Numbered from the stretch's first letter, positions 1-7,713 are shown. The stretch: DNA of 20,255 nucleotides from JASMTM01 sp964441735 (GCA_964441735.1 CAYTVB010000036.1:1-20255), one strand, 5' to 3'. Notes: generated by a model not told the origin, from the sequence alone. Translations and numbers: made by a program.

Positions 1-107
1 GTATTTAACGTTAATACAAATTTTTTCTCATTTCCAATTGTTTTAACCAAATACTTTGCATGGTCTTCAATTGTGCCTTCAGATATTTCAAAATCCAGAA
101 AATTCAA
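1..107 (-). CDS. 5' end of probable WecG/TagA/CpsF-family glycosyltransferase (partial)
   Basis: Reading the minus strand from a TTG codon at 107-105 gives 35 open codons that continue off the left edge of the window. GGAGGT lies at 119-114, six bases before the TTG, so the start is well supported. The peptide opens with a hydrophobic beta-strand pattern (LNFLDFEIS), then a helix-like stretch, then KKFVLTLN. The spacing and the V-x-TLN ending resemble the N-terminus of WecG/TagA/CpsF enzymes, which transfer N-acetylmannosaminuronic acid or N-acetylmannosamine onto lipid-linked sugars in cell-surface polysaccharide synthesis. That family call rests on a short piece and is tentative; the existence of a gene is more certain than its identity. 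The gene lies downstream of the tRNA-Leu terminator on the same strand, so it needs its own promoter or terminator read-through. Confidence 0.5.
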   Translation of the reverse strand, partial: MNFLDFEISEGTIEDHAKYLVKTIGNEKKFVLTLN

Positions 108-125
108 CTGGACACCTCCAGTATA

Positions 126-151
126 ATTAAAAAAGGAAGGCCACGCCTTCC
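126..151 (-). terminator. Rho-independent terminator of tRNA-Leu
   Basis: On the minus strand a perfect 7-bp stem (GGAAGGC / GCCTTCC, at 151-145 and 141-135) with a 3-base loop is followed directly by six T (134-129). It starts three bases after the encoded CCA end of the tRNA-Leu gene, as expected for a single-tRNA transcript. Confidence 0.85.
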
Positions 152-153
152 CC

Positions 154-243
154 TGGTGCCGAGGGCGGGAGTCGAACCCGCACAGGGCTATCAACCCCAA
201 CGGATTTTGAATCCGTCGCGTCTGCCAGTTTCGCCACCTCGGC
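154..243 (-). tRNA. tRNA-Leu (anticodon CAA)
   Basis: The minus strand folds as a class II tRNA. The 7-bp acceptor stem is GCCGAGG with CCTCGGC. A D-arm with GTGGCGAAACTGGCAGAC is typical of leucine tRNAs. The anticodon stem ACGGA/TCCGT encloses loop TTCAAAA, which gives anticodon CAA (reads UUG). A long variable arm with a GGG/CCC stem follows, then the T-arm GCGGG-TTCGACT-CCCGC, discriminator A and an encoded CCA at 156-154. The gene has its own promoter and terminator. Confidence 0.97.
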
Positions 244-252
244 TTACATAAT

Positions 253-281
253 AATTTACCACCTATGGACCATGCTGTCAA
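253..281 (-). promoter_or_regulatory. Promoter of tRNA-Leu
   Basis: On the minus strand TTGACA (281-276) and TAAATT (258-253) are separated by exactly 17 bases. The -10 box ends nine bases before the mature 5' end of the tRNA, so the leader would be very short. The box sits between the stop codon of the phosphate permease and the tRNA, in a gap of only 42 bases. Confidence 0.75.
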
Positions 282-285
282 GATT

Positions 286-1227
286 TTAGTTAAAGTTTAA
301 AAAGTATCTCAAAATTAAGAACAGACTGGCTGAAATTAACCCAGAGATGACTGGCGTTTCTAACCAACCAAAAAGTATTCTTTTTAAAGACTTCAAATTT
401 AATGTTCGTGATCCCCTGGCGTAGCCCGCTCCTACTACTGAACCAACAATAGCCTGGGATGTTGACACAGGGACCCCTATCAAAGCATAAATCCATACAG
501 TAACAGATTCTCCAAAAATTGCAATGACAGAAGAGAATGAATCTAAAGCTACTATTTCCTTACCCACTGTCATCATTACTCTTTTACTATAAGTTAATAC
601 CCCCAGTCCAATGCTTAATCCACCTAAAAGCGCAGCCATCTGGATAGGGATAATATCTGCAAAAATTCCCGTGACATTACCTACATTATTTGCTCCCAGC
701 GCATATGAACCATAGGCCCCAATAACAATTGCTGCAATTTTTAAAGTTGCGTCCTGGACCTGGACAGATTTTATCTTATGAAAAAATCTTGCAAAAAATT
801 TATACCCGATGAAACCAAAGAACATACCTCCAATAGGTGTTCCTAACCAGCACAAAACAACTTTAAGCAATATCAACCAGTCTACGCTACCTCTTATTAT
901 ACCTATTCCAAGTATTGCCCCAACCATAGCTTGAGAAGAAGAAACGGGTAATCCTATTCGAGTCATCATTGTGACTGCAATGGCAGCTGCGAGTGAAGCA
1001 ATTGAAGCTGTCCAGATTGTTTGAGAGCTGAGCTCGCTAATGGTTTCTAAACCACGAGAACCACCAACCAGAGCACCCAATAAAATAAAGCCAGCTGATA
1101 TTATCGTGGCTACCCTAAAACGTACTATTCCATTGCTTACTGTGGTTCCAAAAACATTTGAGGCATCATTTGCTCCAAGAGACCAGCCGAAAAATAATGC
1201 AGGTATAAGTGCTATGAAAATTTTCAT
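286..1227 (-). CDS. PiT (Pho4) family inorganic phosphate permease
   Basis: This 313-residue, very hydrophobic integral membrane protein belongs to the PiT/Pho4 family, which moves metal-phosphate or phosphate across the inner membrane by cation symport. The protein shows the family's internal duplication. The signature GANDASN lies at residues 18-24 and its repeat GANNVGN at about 178-184. Each half also has a matching VS(S/T)SQA(M/I)VG segment. The length is near the lower end for bacterial and archaeal members, so it looks complete. The ATG at 1227 follows GGGAG (1235-1231). No PhoU-like (DUF47) partner, common next to such permeases, is present upstream: the next gene on this strand is the deaminase. 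A separate promoter lies immediately upstream. Phosphate is the expected substrate; sulfate or another oxyanion cannot be excluded from sequence alone. Confidence 0.92.
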   Translation of the reverse strand: MKIFIALIPALFFGWSLGANDASNVFGTTVSNGIVRFRVATIISAGFILLGALVGGSRGLETISELSSQTIWTASIASLAAAIAVTMMTRIGLPVSSSQAMVGAILGIGIIRGSVDWLILLKVVLCWLGTPIGGMFFGFIGYKFFARFFHKIKSVQVQDATLKIAAIVIGAYGSYALGANNVGNVTGIFADIIPIQMAALLGGLSIGLGVLTYSKRVMMTVGKEIVALDSFSSVIAIFGESVTVWIYALIGVPVSTSQAIVGSVVGAGYARGSRTLNLKSLKRILFGWLETPVISGLISASLFLILRYFLNFN

Positions 1228-1264
1228 TCACTCCCGATTAACTCTTTTATGAATATAGTTAAGT

Positions 1265-1273
1265 ATTATAGCA
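1265..1273 (-). promoter_or_regulatory. Extended -10 promoter of the phosphate permease
   Basis: On the minus strand the extended -10 sequence TGCTATAAT lies at 1273-1265, about 38 bases before the permease ATG. No good -35 box is seen at the usual distance, which suits an extended -10 promoter. The right arm of an inverted repeat overlaps it. Confidence 0.55.
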
Positions 1274-1296
1274 TAACAAGGCCTCTTTAATGCTAT
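1268..1296. repeat. Inverted repeat overlapping the permease promoter (possible operator)
   Basis: ATAGCAT (1268-1274) and ATGCTAT (1290-1296) form a perfect 7-bp inverted repeat, with further imperfect dyad symmetry inside (AAGGCCTCTT centre). One arm coincides with the extended -10 box of the permease promoter, a typical operator position. There is no T-run after it on either strand, so a terminator is unlikely. No regulator can be named. Confidence 0.35.
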
Positions 1297-1306
1297 TCAG
1301 AAATGA

Positions 1307-2659
1307 TTATGCATTGATCAGTTTATTACTAATTCGATTTTGCTCTTCTATAATACTGTTTAAATCGTTATCGCAAATATCGCTTTTCAGTATCGTCGTT
1401 TTTCCGTTTATTAGCTCGAAATCAACCTTTCCGGGATCACACATTACAATTGAAGCAATTGGATCAGATAAGCCACCTGCAAGAGAAAGTTTATTAGTGT
1501 TAAAACCTATTATGTCTGCTGCCTTTCCTTCTTCAATCGAGCCAATATAGTCATCCATTCCAAGAACCTTTGCTCCCCCCATGGTAGCCAAATCAAGCAC
1601 ATCTCTCGGGGTTAAAGCATCTGCTCCTTTAACAACCCTTTGTAGCATCAGTGCGTTTCTTATTTCCCATAACATATTTCCAGAATCGTTTGACGCGCTA
1701 CCATCAACTGCCAGACCAATTTTCATATTATGTTTTTTCATTTCGGTGACAGGAGCGATACCCGAACCCAGTCGCATATTTGAAGTAGGGCAGTGAGCAA
1801 AACCACATTTTGCGCTTGAAAGCCTTCTGATATCTTTTTTTGAAAGCCATACGAGATGCGCAAACCATGTTTCAGGTTTGAGCCAGCCAACTTTTTCCAT
1901 ATAATCAACCGGTCTCAACCCCTTTGATTCAAGGCAAAATTCTTCTTCGTCTTTTGTTTCAGCCAGATGAGTATGAATAAGAATGCCATATTCTTCTGCA
2001 AGCTCTCTGGTTTTTATCATTAATTCTTCGGTAACTGAAAATGGTGAGCAGGGACCCAATGCTATTCTGGTCATTGCATATTTTTCTGGATCATGGTATT
2101 TATTTATTATTCTTTCGGAGTCTTCGAGTATTTCACGCTCATTTTGAACTACACTGTCCGGGGGTAAACCACCGTCTTTTTTCGAAAGTGACATTGATCC
2201 ACGTGTGGGATGGAAACGGACTCCACAATGTTCAGCTGCCTGAATTTCTGTATCGATGAATCCTTTTTTACCTTTTGGATGTAGATAAAGCATATCCGTC
2301 GTTGTAGTAACCCCGGTAGCCATCATTTCATATATTCCTATAATTGAACTGGTATAAATAGCATCGTTATCAAGTTTCTTCCAGATTTCATAAAGATATG
2401 TAAGCCAATCAAATAGTTTTGATGAAGAAACATTACGTATATTTCTAAAAAGAGATTGGAATAAATGATGATGGGTGTTAACGAATCCGGGTAGTACAAC
2501 ATATCCCTTCAAATCTATAACATCATCGACTGTTGATGGAGGGTCGCCTTCACCAATCTTTGTGATAACATTATTATTGATAATAATGTAAGCGTTTCTT
2601 AATTCAGTTCCACGTTCATCCATTGTTGCCAGATAATCGATATTTTTTAGTAAAAGCAT
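1307..2659 (-). CDS. 8-oxoguanine deaminase-like amidohydrolase (urate-forming)
   Basis: This 450-residue cytosolic metal-dependent deaminase belongs to the AtzB/TrzN/8-oxoguanine deaminase branch of the amidohydrolase superfamily. Visible motifs in order are THHHLFQ (metal-binding histidines about 63-65), RGSMS (153-157), GGLPPD (163-168), CSPFS (204-208), HTHLAE (229-234), a further His at 268, HCPTSNMRLGSG (289-300) and VDGSASND with the catalytic Asp at 319. RGSMS, GGLPPD and VDGSASND are the pattern I associate with 8-oxoguanine deaminase, which converts 8-oxoguanine to urate and ammonia. The ATG at 2659 follows GGAGGTG with eight bases between; a GTG three codons earlier overlaps that site and is not a plausible start. 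It diverges from a urate/purine degradation operon, so making urate for it is an attractive role. Isoxanthopterin or another aminopurine deaminase is the main alternative. Confidence 0.85.
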   Translation of the reverse strand: MLLLKNIDYLATMDERGTELRNAYIIINNNVITKIGEGDPPSTVDDVIDLKGYVVLPGFVNTHHHLFQSLFRNIRNVSSSKLFDWLTYLYEIWKKLDNDAIYTSSIIGIYEMMATGVTTTTDMLYLHPKGKKGFIDTEIQAAEHCGVRFHPTRGSMSLSKKDGGLPPDSVVQNEREILEDSERIINKYHDPEKYAMTRIALGPCSPFSVTEELMIKTRELAEEYGILIHTHLAETKDEEEFCLESKGLRPVDYMEKVGWLKPETWFAHLVWLSKKDIRRLSSAKCGFAHCPTSNMRLGSGIAPVTEMKKHNMKIGLAVDGSASNDSGNMLWEIRNALMLQRVVKGADALTPRDVLDLATMGGAKVLGMDDYIGSIEEGKAADIIGFNTNKLSLAGGLSDPIASIVMCDPGKVDFELINGKTTILKSDICDNDLNSIIEEQNRISNKLINA

Positions 2660-2681
2660 TGAATTCACCTCCGGAAGAATT

Positions 2682-2718
2682 TTACCATGTTACAGGATTG
2701 TATTTGTCGGCATACAAA
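2682..2718 (-). promoter_or_regulatory. Weak candidate promoter region of the 8-oxoguanine deaminase-like gene
   Basis: No consensus promoter is obvious on the minus strand. Candidates are TTGTAT, 17 bases, TGTAAC, or an isolated TAAAAT (2687-2682) about 23 bases before the ATG. A promoter must lie in the 158-base divergent gap, but its exact position is uncertain. Confidence 0.25.
2703..2718. repeat. Inverted repeat in the divergent control region (possible operator)
   Basis: TTTGT (2703-2707) and ACAAA (2714-2718) form a dyad around a 6-base centre (CGGCAT). With one gap the symmetry extends to TATTTGT / ACAAAATA. It lies just upstream of the -35 box of the plus-strand operon and in the likely promoter zone of the minus-strand deaminase, where one regulator could control both. 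Confidence 0.35.
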
Positions 2719-2728
2719 ATAAAAGATT

Positions 2729-2757
2729 TTGAGTGTATTCTTAAAACAGCGTATAAT
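2729..2757 (+). promoter_or_regulatory. Promoter of the 16-gene purine operon
   Basis: TTGAGT (2729-2734) and a perfect TATAAT (2752-2757) are 17 bases apart. Transcription would start near 2764 and give a leader of about 55 bases before ygeY. No other comparably strong promoter was noticed between the closely packed genes downstream. Confidence 0.75.
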
Positions 2758-2817
2758 ATAATGTTAATCTATATTTGTAGTGAATAAATGAATTCGTTAA
2801 TCGAGAAAGGATGATTT

Positions 2818-4011
2818 TTGTTGAACGAAAAAATTTTGGGAAGAGCAAATGAACTGAAAAAAGAAATAACGGATTTCATGGTCGATCTTGTAAAGATTAA
2901 AAGTTATTCAGGCCAGGAGAAAAACGTAATCGAACGAACTGAGGAAGAAATGGTGAAAGTAGGTTTTGATAAAGTAAAAATTGATGAAATGGGTAACATA
3001 TTAGGCAGAGTGGGTAACGGAAAAAAGGTTATTGCTATGGATGCACATATTGATACTGTGGAAGTAGGAAATCCTGATCTGTGGAAAGTAGATCCATTTT
3101 CTGGCGAAATTATTGATGGTATTGTTCATGGAAGAGGTGCGAGTGACCAGAAAGCTGGAATGGCTTCTATGGTTTATGGCGTAAAGATAATGAAGGATTT
3201 GGATTTGTTAGATGACTTCACTTTGTATATAACAGGTACTGTTATGGAAGAAGATTGTGATGGTTTATGCTGGCAGTATATAATTAATGAAGATGGCATT
3301 AAACCGGATTGCGTTGTGATTACTGAGCCGACAAATCTCAATATTTACAGAGGACATAGAGGAAGAATAGAACTACAGATTAAAACAACAGGAATGAGTT
3401 GTCATGCCAGTGCTCCTGAAAGAGGAGTAAATGCGATATACAAGATGTCCAAAATTATTCATGAAATAGAAAAAATGAATGACGATCTTGATTCGGATGA
3501 ATTTCTCGGTAAAGGTACAATAGTAGTAACACAAATATTTTTTAAGTCGCCTTCACATAATGCAGTGCCTGATGAATGTAGTATTCAGCTTGACAGACGT
3601 CTTACTGCGGGTGAAACGCGTGAGAAGGTTATAAATGAACTTAAGGGAGCTATTGAGAAATCAGGAGAGGAAGCTGAAATCATTGACCTTGAGTACAGTA
3701 AACCTTCATACACGGGCAAAATCTATCCAACAAAAAAATACTTTCCTGCCTGGGTATTGCCTGAAAAACATGAAATTGTTCAAAAAGCATACAGTACATT
3801 AGAAAAGGTTCTGGGATATAAGACAAGCATAGGTAAATGGACATTTTCAACCAATGGCACCGTTACAGCTGGTATGTTTGATATACCTACAATTGGCTTT
3901 GGCCCGGCTAACGAGATATTTGCTCACAGTCCTGAAGATAAGGTCCCCATTGAGCATCTTGTAAAGGCTGCTGCAGTATATGCTGCTTTGCCCAAAGCAT
4001 TAACTGAATAA
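2818..4011 (+). CDS. ygeY: YgeY-family M20 hydrolase
   Basis: This 397-residue cytosolic M20/ArgE-type dinuclear zinc hydrolase matches the YgeY 'selenium-metabolism-linked hydrolase' family. Metal and catalytic residues are visible: DAHID (H77, D79), GRGASDQKAG (bridging D110), MEEDCDG (E144, E145), TEPTN (E170) and FAHSPED (H370). The long insertion between the metal ligands is the usual dimerisation domain, from about 180 to 290. The start is a TTG at 2818, preceded by AGAAAGGATGA; the ATG at 2811 is out of frame and closes after a few codons. It is the first gene of the operon, 24 bases before ygeW. In E. coli and clostridia the same pair lies in the urate-degradation cluster, where this enzyme is thought to hydrolyse a ureido or amino-acid intermediate. 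The exact substrate is inferred, not visible. Confidence 0.9.
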   Translation: MLNEKILGRANELKKEITDFMVDLVKIKSYSGQEKNVIERTEEEMVKVGFDKVKIDEMGNILGRVGNGKKVIAMDAHIDTVEVGNPDLWKVDPFSGEIIDGIVHGRGASDQKAGMASMVYGVKIMKDLDLLDDFTLYITGTVMEEDCDGLCWQYIINEDGIKPDCVVITEPTNLNIYRGHRGRIELQIKTTGMSCHASAPERGVNAIYKMSKIIHEIEKMNDDLDSDEFLGKGTIVVTQIFFKSPSHNAVPDECSIQLDRRLTAGETREKVINELKGAIEKSGEEAEIIDLEYSKPSYTGKIYPTKKYFPAWVLPEKHEIVQKAYSTLEKVLGYKTSIGKWTFSTNGTVTAGMFDIPTIGFGPANEIFAHSPEDKVPIEHLVKAAAVYAALPKALTE

Positions 4012-4035
4012 TTCTGAAATATGAGGAGGTAACCA

Positions 4036-5025
4036 ATGAGTAGTTTACTTAGAGGACGTAGTTTTATAACAACACAGGAATTCAGCAAGACTGAACTGGA
4101 TCTTATGCTCGGTCTTTCTGGCGATTTAAAGAGACGTTTTGCAGTTGGTGAGCCCACGCCCTGGTTAGATTTAAAAACACTTTTTATGATCTTTTTTGAC
4201 GAATCTACAAGAACAAGAAATTCTGTCGAAGCTGGTATGACACAACTGGGAGGTCATGCACATTTTCTAAATCCAAAAGTAATGCAAACGGCTCATGGTG
4301 AAGTTGCGCGGGATACAGCGAAGATTCTTTCAAGATATGGACATGGAATAGCAGTTAGACATTGCGCATATGGAATAGGAAATGCATATCTCAGGGCGCT
4401 TGAAAAATATTCTGATACACCAATTTTGAATTTGCAGGATGATTTTTATCATCCCATGCAGGTTCTTGCAGATATTATGACAATAAGAGAAGTTTTTGGT
4501 AACAACACAAAGGGATTGAAAGTCGGAATTAGCTGGGCATATGCAGAAAGTCATCTTAAACCATTATCTGTACCTCAATCACAGATTTTGTTATTACCGA
4601 GGTACGGTCTTGATGTAACACTTGCGTATCCAGAGGGATTTGATTTAATGCCCGAGATGGTAGAAACAGCAAAGAAAAATGCAGACAAGAATGAAACGAA
4701 ATTCGAGATTTCTCATAATATGGATAAAGCCTTTGAAAACGCAGACATTGTTATACCAAAATCATGGGGAGGATTTTTCGTTTCCGAAGATGAAAATGAG
4801 ATAATGAGCGAGGTAAGGAAACATAAAGACTGGATATGTACTCCAGATAAGATGAAGATGGCCAATAAAAATGCAATATATATGCATGCTTTACCTGCTG
4901 ACAGAGGCAGAGAAGTTGTCGATGAGGTTATTGATAGTGAACAGTCCGTTGTTATTGATGAAGCTGAAAATAGATTGCATACTGCTAAGGCGGTGATGGC
5001 ATTAACAATGGGCGGTCGTCCATGA
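4036..5025 (+). CDS. ygeW: YgeW-like knotted carbamoyltransferase
   Basis: This 329-residue aspartate/ornithine carbamoyltransferase-superfamily enzyme has the carbamoyl-phosphate motif STRTR (57-61), the DxxxHPxQ motif as DDFYHPMQ (135-142) and HALPADRG (from H284) in place of the HCLP of classical ornithine carbamoyltransferases. The stretch KPLSVPQSQ is the proline-containing loop typical of knotted members (YgeW, acetylornithine carbamoyltransferase). GAGGAGGT five bases before the ATG supports the start. It is shorter than E. coli YgeW (about 396), but all active-site blocks are present. Gene order (ygeY before it, hyuA overlapping by 4 bases after it) argues for YgeW rather than arginine synthesis. 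In purine breakdown it probably runs in the phosphorolytic direction, yielding carbamoyl phosphate from a ureido acid; that direction is inferred. Confidence 0.88.
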   Translation: MSSLLRGRSFITTQEFSKTELDLMLGLSGDLKRRFAVGEPTPWLDLKTLFMIFFDESTRTRNSVEAGMTQLGGHAHFLNPKVMQTAHGEVARDTAKILSRYGHGIAVRHCAYGIGNAYLRALEKYSDTPILNLQDDFYHPMQVLADIMTIREVFGNNTKGLKVGISWAYAESHLKPLSVPQSQILLLPRYGLDVTLAYPEGFDLMPEMVETAKKNADKNETKFEISHNMDKAFENADIVIPKSWGGFFVSEDENEIMSEVRKHKDWICTPDKMKMANKNAIYMHALPADRGREVVDEVIDSEQSVVIDEAENRLHTAKAVMALTMGGRP

Positions 5026-6389
5026 CCAATATGCTTTTATTGAAAAATGGTTTTATTTCAGATGGAAATGATTGTGTAAAAGCAGACCTGTTGTTGAAAG
5101 GTCGGAAGATAGTTGCAACAGGTCAACCGGGGCAATTTGATTCCGATAATTACATTGATTGTTCCGGATTAACTATAATGCCTGGATTCGTCGACCCTCA
5201 TGTTCACTTCAAACTGGATGTTGGAAACTACACCTCTTTGGATGACTTTTCTACAGGTACTGAAGCAGCCCTATCAGGTGGAGTGACTTCTGTTATTGAT
5301 TTTACTCCACCTGTAAACCGGTATTCTGAAATTCCTAAAGCAATAAAAGATCGAAAGGAAGTTGCAAAAAAATCCAGAATCGATTATTCGTTGCACCTGA
5401 CCCTTGCAGGAAACCCTGATTTTTCACCGGAAAAAATAATCGAACTCGCCGTACATGAAGGTTTAACATCCATAAAAGTGTTCACAGCTTACGAGGAAAG
5501 CAACAGGCGTACTGATGATGGTTATCTGAATAAGTTAATTGAGCTTTCGAATAAATCGGGAGTAGTAATTATGATTCATGCAGAAAATGATGAAATTATC
5601 AAGCATAACATGATCTCTGCCAAACATTATTTACCTGAGGATTTGCCGGTACTTAGAAATACACAGAGTGAAATGCTATCTGCTGTGAAAATCGCTGCCA
5701 TGGCTACTAAGTTTAAAGGCCAGTGTTATATAGTACATATATCAAGCGGTGAAACAGCTGAGTTTATAGCAAGTCATTATGGTGAAACGCTAAATAAATA
5801 TCTGTTTTTGGAAACATGTCCCCAATACTTCGCATTAAATAATGAAGTGTTGTCTAAAGACAAAGGTTTCTTGTTTACTTGCTGTCCTCCATTAAGAACG
5901 GAGGATGAAAGAAAAAAGCTTTTAAACGAACTAAGGAATGGAATAATACATTCTGTTGGAACCGATCACTGCCCCTTTAGAATTGAAGAAAAGAAAAAAC
6001 ACAAAGATGATATCAGAAAGATACCCTTTGGTATAGGTAGTCTCGGATTTACATACACCCTGTTCAGGACATACGTTTCAAAATCCACCAGAGAGGCAGT
6101 TAATAAACTAAGCAGAACGCCTGCTAAATTAATGGGACTGTATCCACAAAAGGGCTCCTTGCTTCCAGGAACGGATGCCGATATAGTTATTGTGGATCCT
6201 GAAAAAGAATGGATTATAGACAAACTGCAATATGGAAGATCTGAATATTCCCCCTATGAAGGATTGAAGCTGAAGGGCAAGGTTAAATATACTATATCGA
6301 AGGGAAAAATTGTTTATGATGGTAGTAAAGTGATAGCTGAAGAAGGTTTTGGAAATTTCATTAAAAGAGATAGGATCTTCTGGAGGTAG
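5022..6389 (+). CDS. hyuA: Dihydropyrimidinase/hydantoinase-family cyclic amidohydrolase (HyuA-like)
   Basis: This 455-residue cytosolic dinuclear metal amidohydrolase has the complete hydantoinase/dihydropyrimidinase/allantoinase ligand set: DPHVH (H60, H62), SIKVF with the carboxylated lysine K152, MIHAEN (H186), VHISS (H239) and GTDHCPF (D315). The length is normal for the family. It opens cyclic ureides or dihydropyrimidine-like rings to N-carbamoyl acids. Its ATG overlaps the ygeW stop (ATGA). A second in-frame ATG nine bases later is possible, since the site before the first is weak (GGGCGG). In the urate cluster of gut bacteria hyuA opens one of the two rings after reduction. Substrate choice between hydantoin-type, dihydropyrimidine-type and allantoin cannot be settled from motifs alone, but the context favours a reduced purine derivative. 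Confidence 0.9.
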   Translation: MTNMLLLKNGFISDGNDCVKADLLLKGRKIVATGQPGQFDSDNYIDCSGLTIMPGFVDPHVHFKLDVGNYTSLDDFSTGTEAALSGGVTSVIDFTPPVNRYSEIPKAIKDRKEVAKKSRIDYSLHLTLAGNPDFSPEKIIELAVHEGLTSIKVFTAYEESNRRTDDGYLNKLIELSNKSGVVIMIHAENDEIIKHNMISAKHYLPEDLPVLRNTQSEMLSAVKIAAMATKFKGQCYIVHISSGETAEFIASHYGETLNKYLFLETCPQYFALNNEVLSKDKGFLFTCCPPLRTEDERKKLLNELRNGIIHSVGTDHCPFRIEEKKKHKDDIRKIPFGIGSLGFTYTLFRTYVSKSTREAVNKLSRTPAKLMGLYPQKGSLLPGTDADIVIVDPEKEWIIDKLQYGRSEYSPYEGLKLKGKVKYTISKGKIVYDGSKVIAEEGFGNFIKRDRIFWR

Positions 6390-6394
6390 ATAGT

Positions 6395-7696
6395 TTGATT
6401 GTAAAAGATGTCTCCATTTTTACTAACGATAACCGGTTTATCGAAAAAGGTTACATAAGAGTGGAAAGTGGTTTAATAAAAGAGGTATCTGATGGAATAC
6501 CCGCAGATACAAAAGAAGAGGTATACTCATTTCCAGGAAAGCTTTTAATGCCAGGTCTGGTCAATGCGCATACTCATATCTATTCAGCATTTTCAAGAGG
6601 GATGCCCCTGGAAAATTTTTCTCCGAATACATTTACAGAGCTTTTGGAACAGATGTGGTGGAAATTGGACAGAGCCTTAACAATGAAAGGAAATGAACTC
6701 AGTGCTTATCTTACTGCTATTGAATCGATGAAATCGGGTATAACAACATTAATTGATCATCATTCTTCTCCAAATGCAGTTGGTGGCTCTCTTGAAGTTA
6801 TATCAAATGCTGTAAATAAAGCAGGTCTGAGATGTTCAACAGGTTTTGAAGTTTCAGATAGGAATGGCCAGATGGTTCGTGATGAAAGTATAAAGGAAAA
6901 TTTCAGATTTGCCAGAACAAAAAATACATTTAGAGCTCCTTATATTGGGCTTCATGCATCTTTTACACTATCGGATGAGACATTAAAATTGATTGCTGAT
7001 TTAAATAAAGATGGTATTCCTGTGCACGTACATGTGGCAGAAGGACCGGAAGACGAGGAGAATTCTGTTTCTATTCATGGTAAAAGAGTGGTACAGAGAT
7101 TTGATGATTTTGGTTTACTTACCAAAAATTCAATACTTGTACACTGCGTTCATACTGATGAAAAAGAAGATAATATTATCAAAGAAAATGATTGTTTCGT
7201 GGTGATTAATCCACAATCTAATATGAATAATGGAGTTGGATTCCCTGACTGGAAAGAAAAGTTGTCCAGAGGATTAAAAATCTGTCTGGGTAATGATGGT
7301 TTTGGTTTTAATCTTTTTACGGATAGTCGCTTTTTAATTCTTGGAATGCACCATGATAAAAAGGATCCAAAGATGGCCAGTCCTTTGGATTTACAAAAAA
7401 CTTGTTTTGGTAACAATTATGAACTTGCATCAAATATTTTTAATATAAAAATGGGGAAAATAAAAAAAGGTTACGTTGCAGACTTCGCCCTTTATGATTA
7501 TAAACCACCCACACAAATGGACAACGTAAATTTCTTTGGTCATCTTTTCTTTGGAATAGGAGACAATCCAAAGGTGACAGATGTATTTGTTGGTGGTAAA
7601 CCTGTAATGCTTTCTGGAAGGAACATTTTTATCGATGAAGATAGGCTTTTCGAAGAATGCAGGCGGTACAGTACTGAATTATGGAAACGACTATGA
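6395..7696 (+). CDS. ssnA: SsnA-family aminohydrolase
   Basis: This 433-residue amidohydrolase-superfamily protein is close in length and pattern to SsnA (about 442 residues). Motifs are NAHTHIYSAFSRGM (metal His 59 and 61), LIDHHSSPNAVGGSL, HVHVAEG (211-217), VHCVH (His 250/253), NPQSNMNNGVG and GNDGFGFN (Asp 301). The DHHSSP and NPQSNMNNGVG blocks distinguish it from the deaminase encoded at 1307-2659. The start is TTG at 6395, seven bases after GGAGGT; only five bases separate it from hyuA. SsnA is part of the conserved urate-degradation set and is thought to hydrolyse a C-N bond of a purine-derived ring (deamination or ring opening). It is cytosolic, with a single metal expected. Confidence 0.9.
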   Translation: MIVKDVSIFTNDNRFIEKGYIRVESGLIKEVSDGIPADTKEEVYSFPGKLLMPGLVNAHTHIYSAFSRGMPLENFSPNTFTELLEQMWWKLDRALTMKGNELSAYLTAIESMKSGITTLIDHHSSPNAVGGSLEVISNAVNKAGLRCSTGFEVSDRNGQMVRDESIKENFRFARTKNTFRAPYIGLHASFTLSDETLKLIADLNKDGIPVHVHVAEGPEDEENSVSIHGKRVVQRFDDFGLLTKNSILVHCVHTDEKEDNIIKENDCFVVINPQSNMNNGVGFPDWKEKLSRGLKICLGNDGFGFNLFTDSRFLILGMHHDKKDPKMASPLDLQKTCFGNNYELASNIFNIKMGKIKKGYVADFALYDYKPPTQMDNVNFFGHLFFGIGDNPKVTDVFVGGKPVMLSGRNIFIDEDRLFEECRRYSTELWKRL

Positions 7697-7713
7697 ATGA
7701 GGGGGATGAAAAA

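Noticed and set aside
60..251. Plus-strand open frame of 63 codons over the tRNA region
   Set aside because: It lies across the tRNA-Leu gene and its terminator on the opposite strand and has no ribosome binding site or family resemblance.
4036..5025. Ordinary ornithine carbamoyltransferase (argF)
   Set aside because: The HALPADR and knot-type loop plus the ygeY-hyuA-ssnA neighbourhood fit YgeW better, and no other arginine genes are present.
7681..7713. Longer N-terminus for the PreA-like protein from the ATG at 7681
   Set aside because: It overlaps the end of ssnA, adds a tail without family resemblance, and the ATG at 7714 has a clear ribosome binding site.
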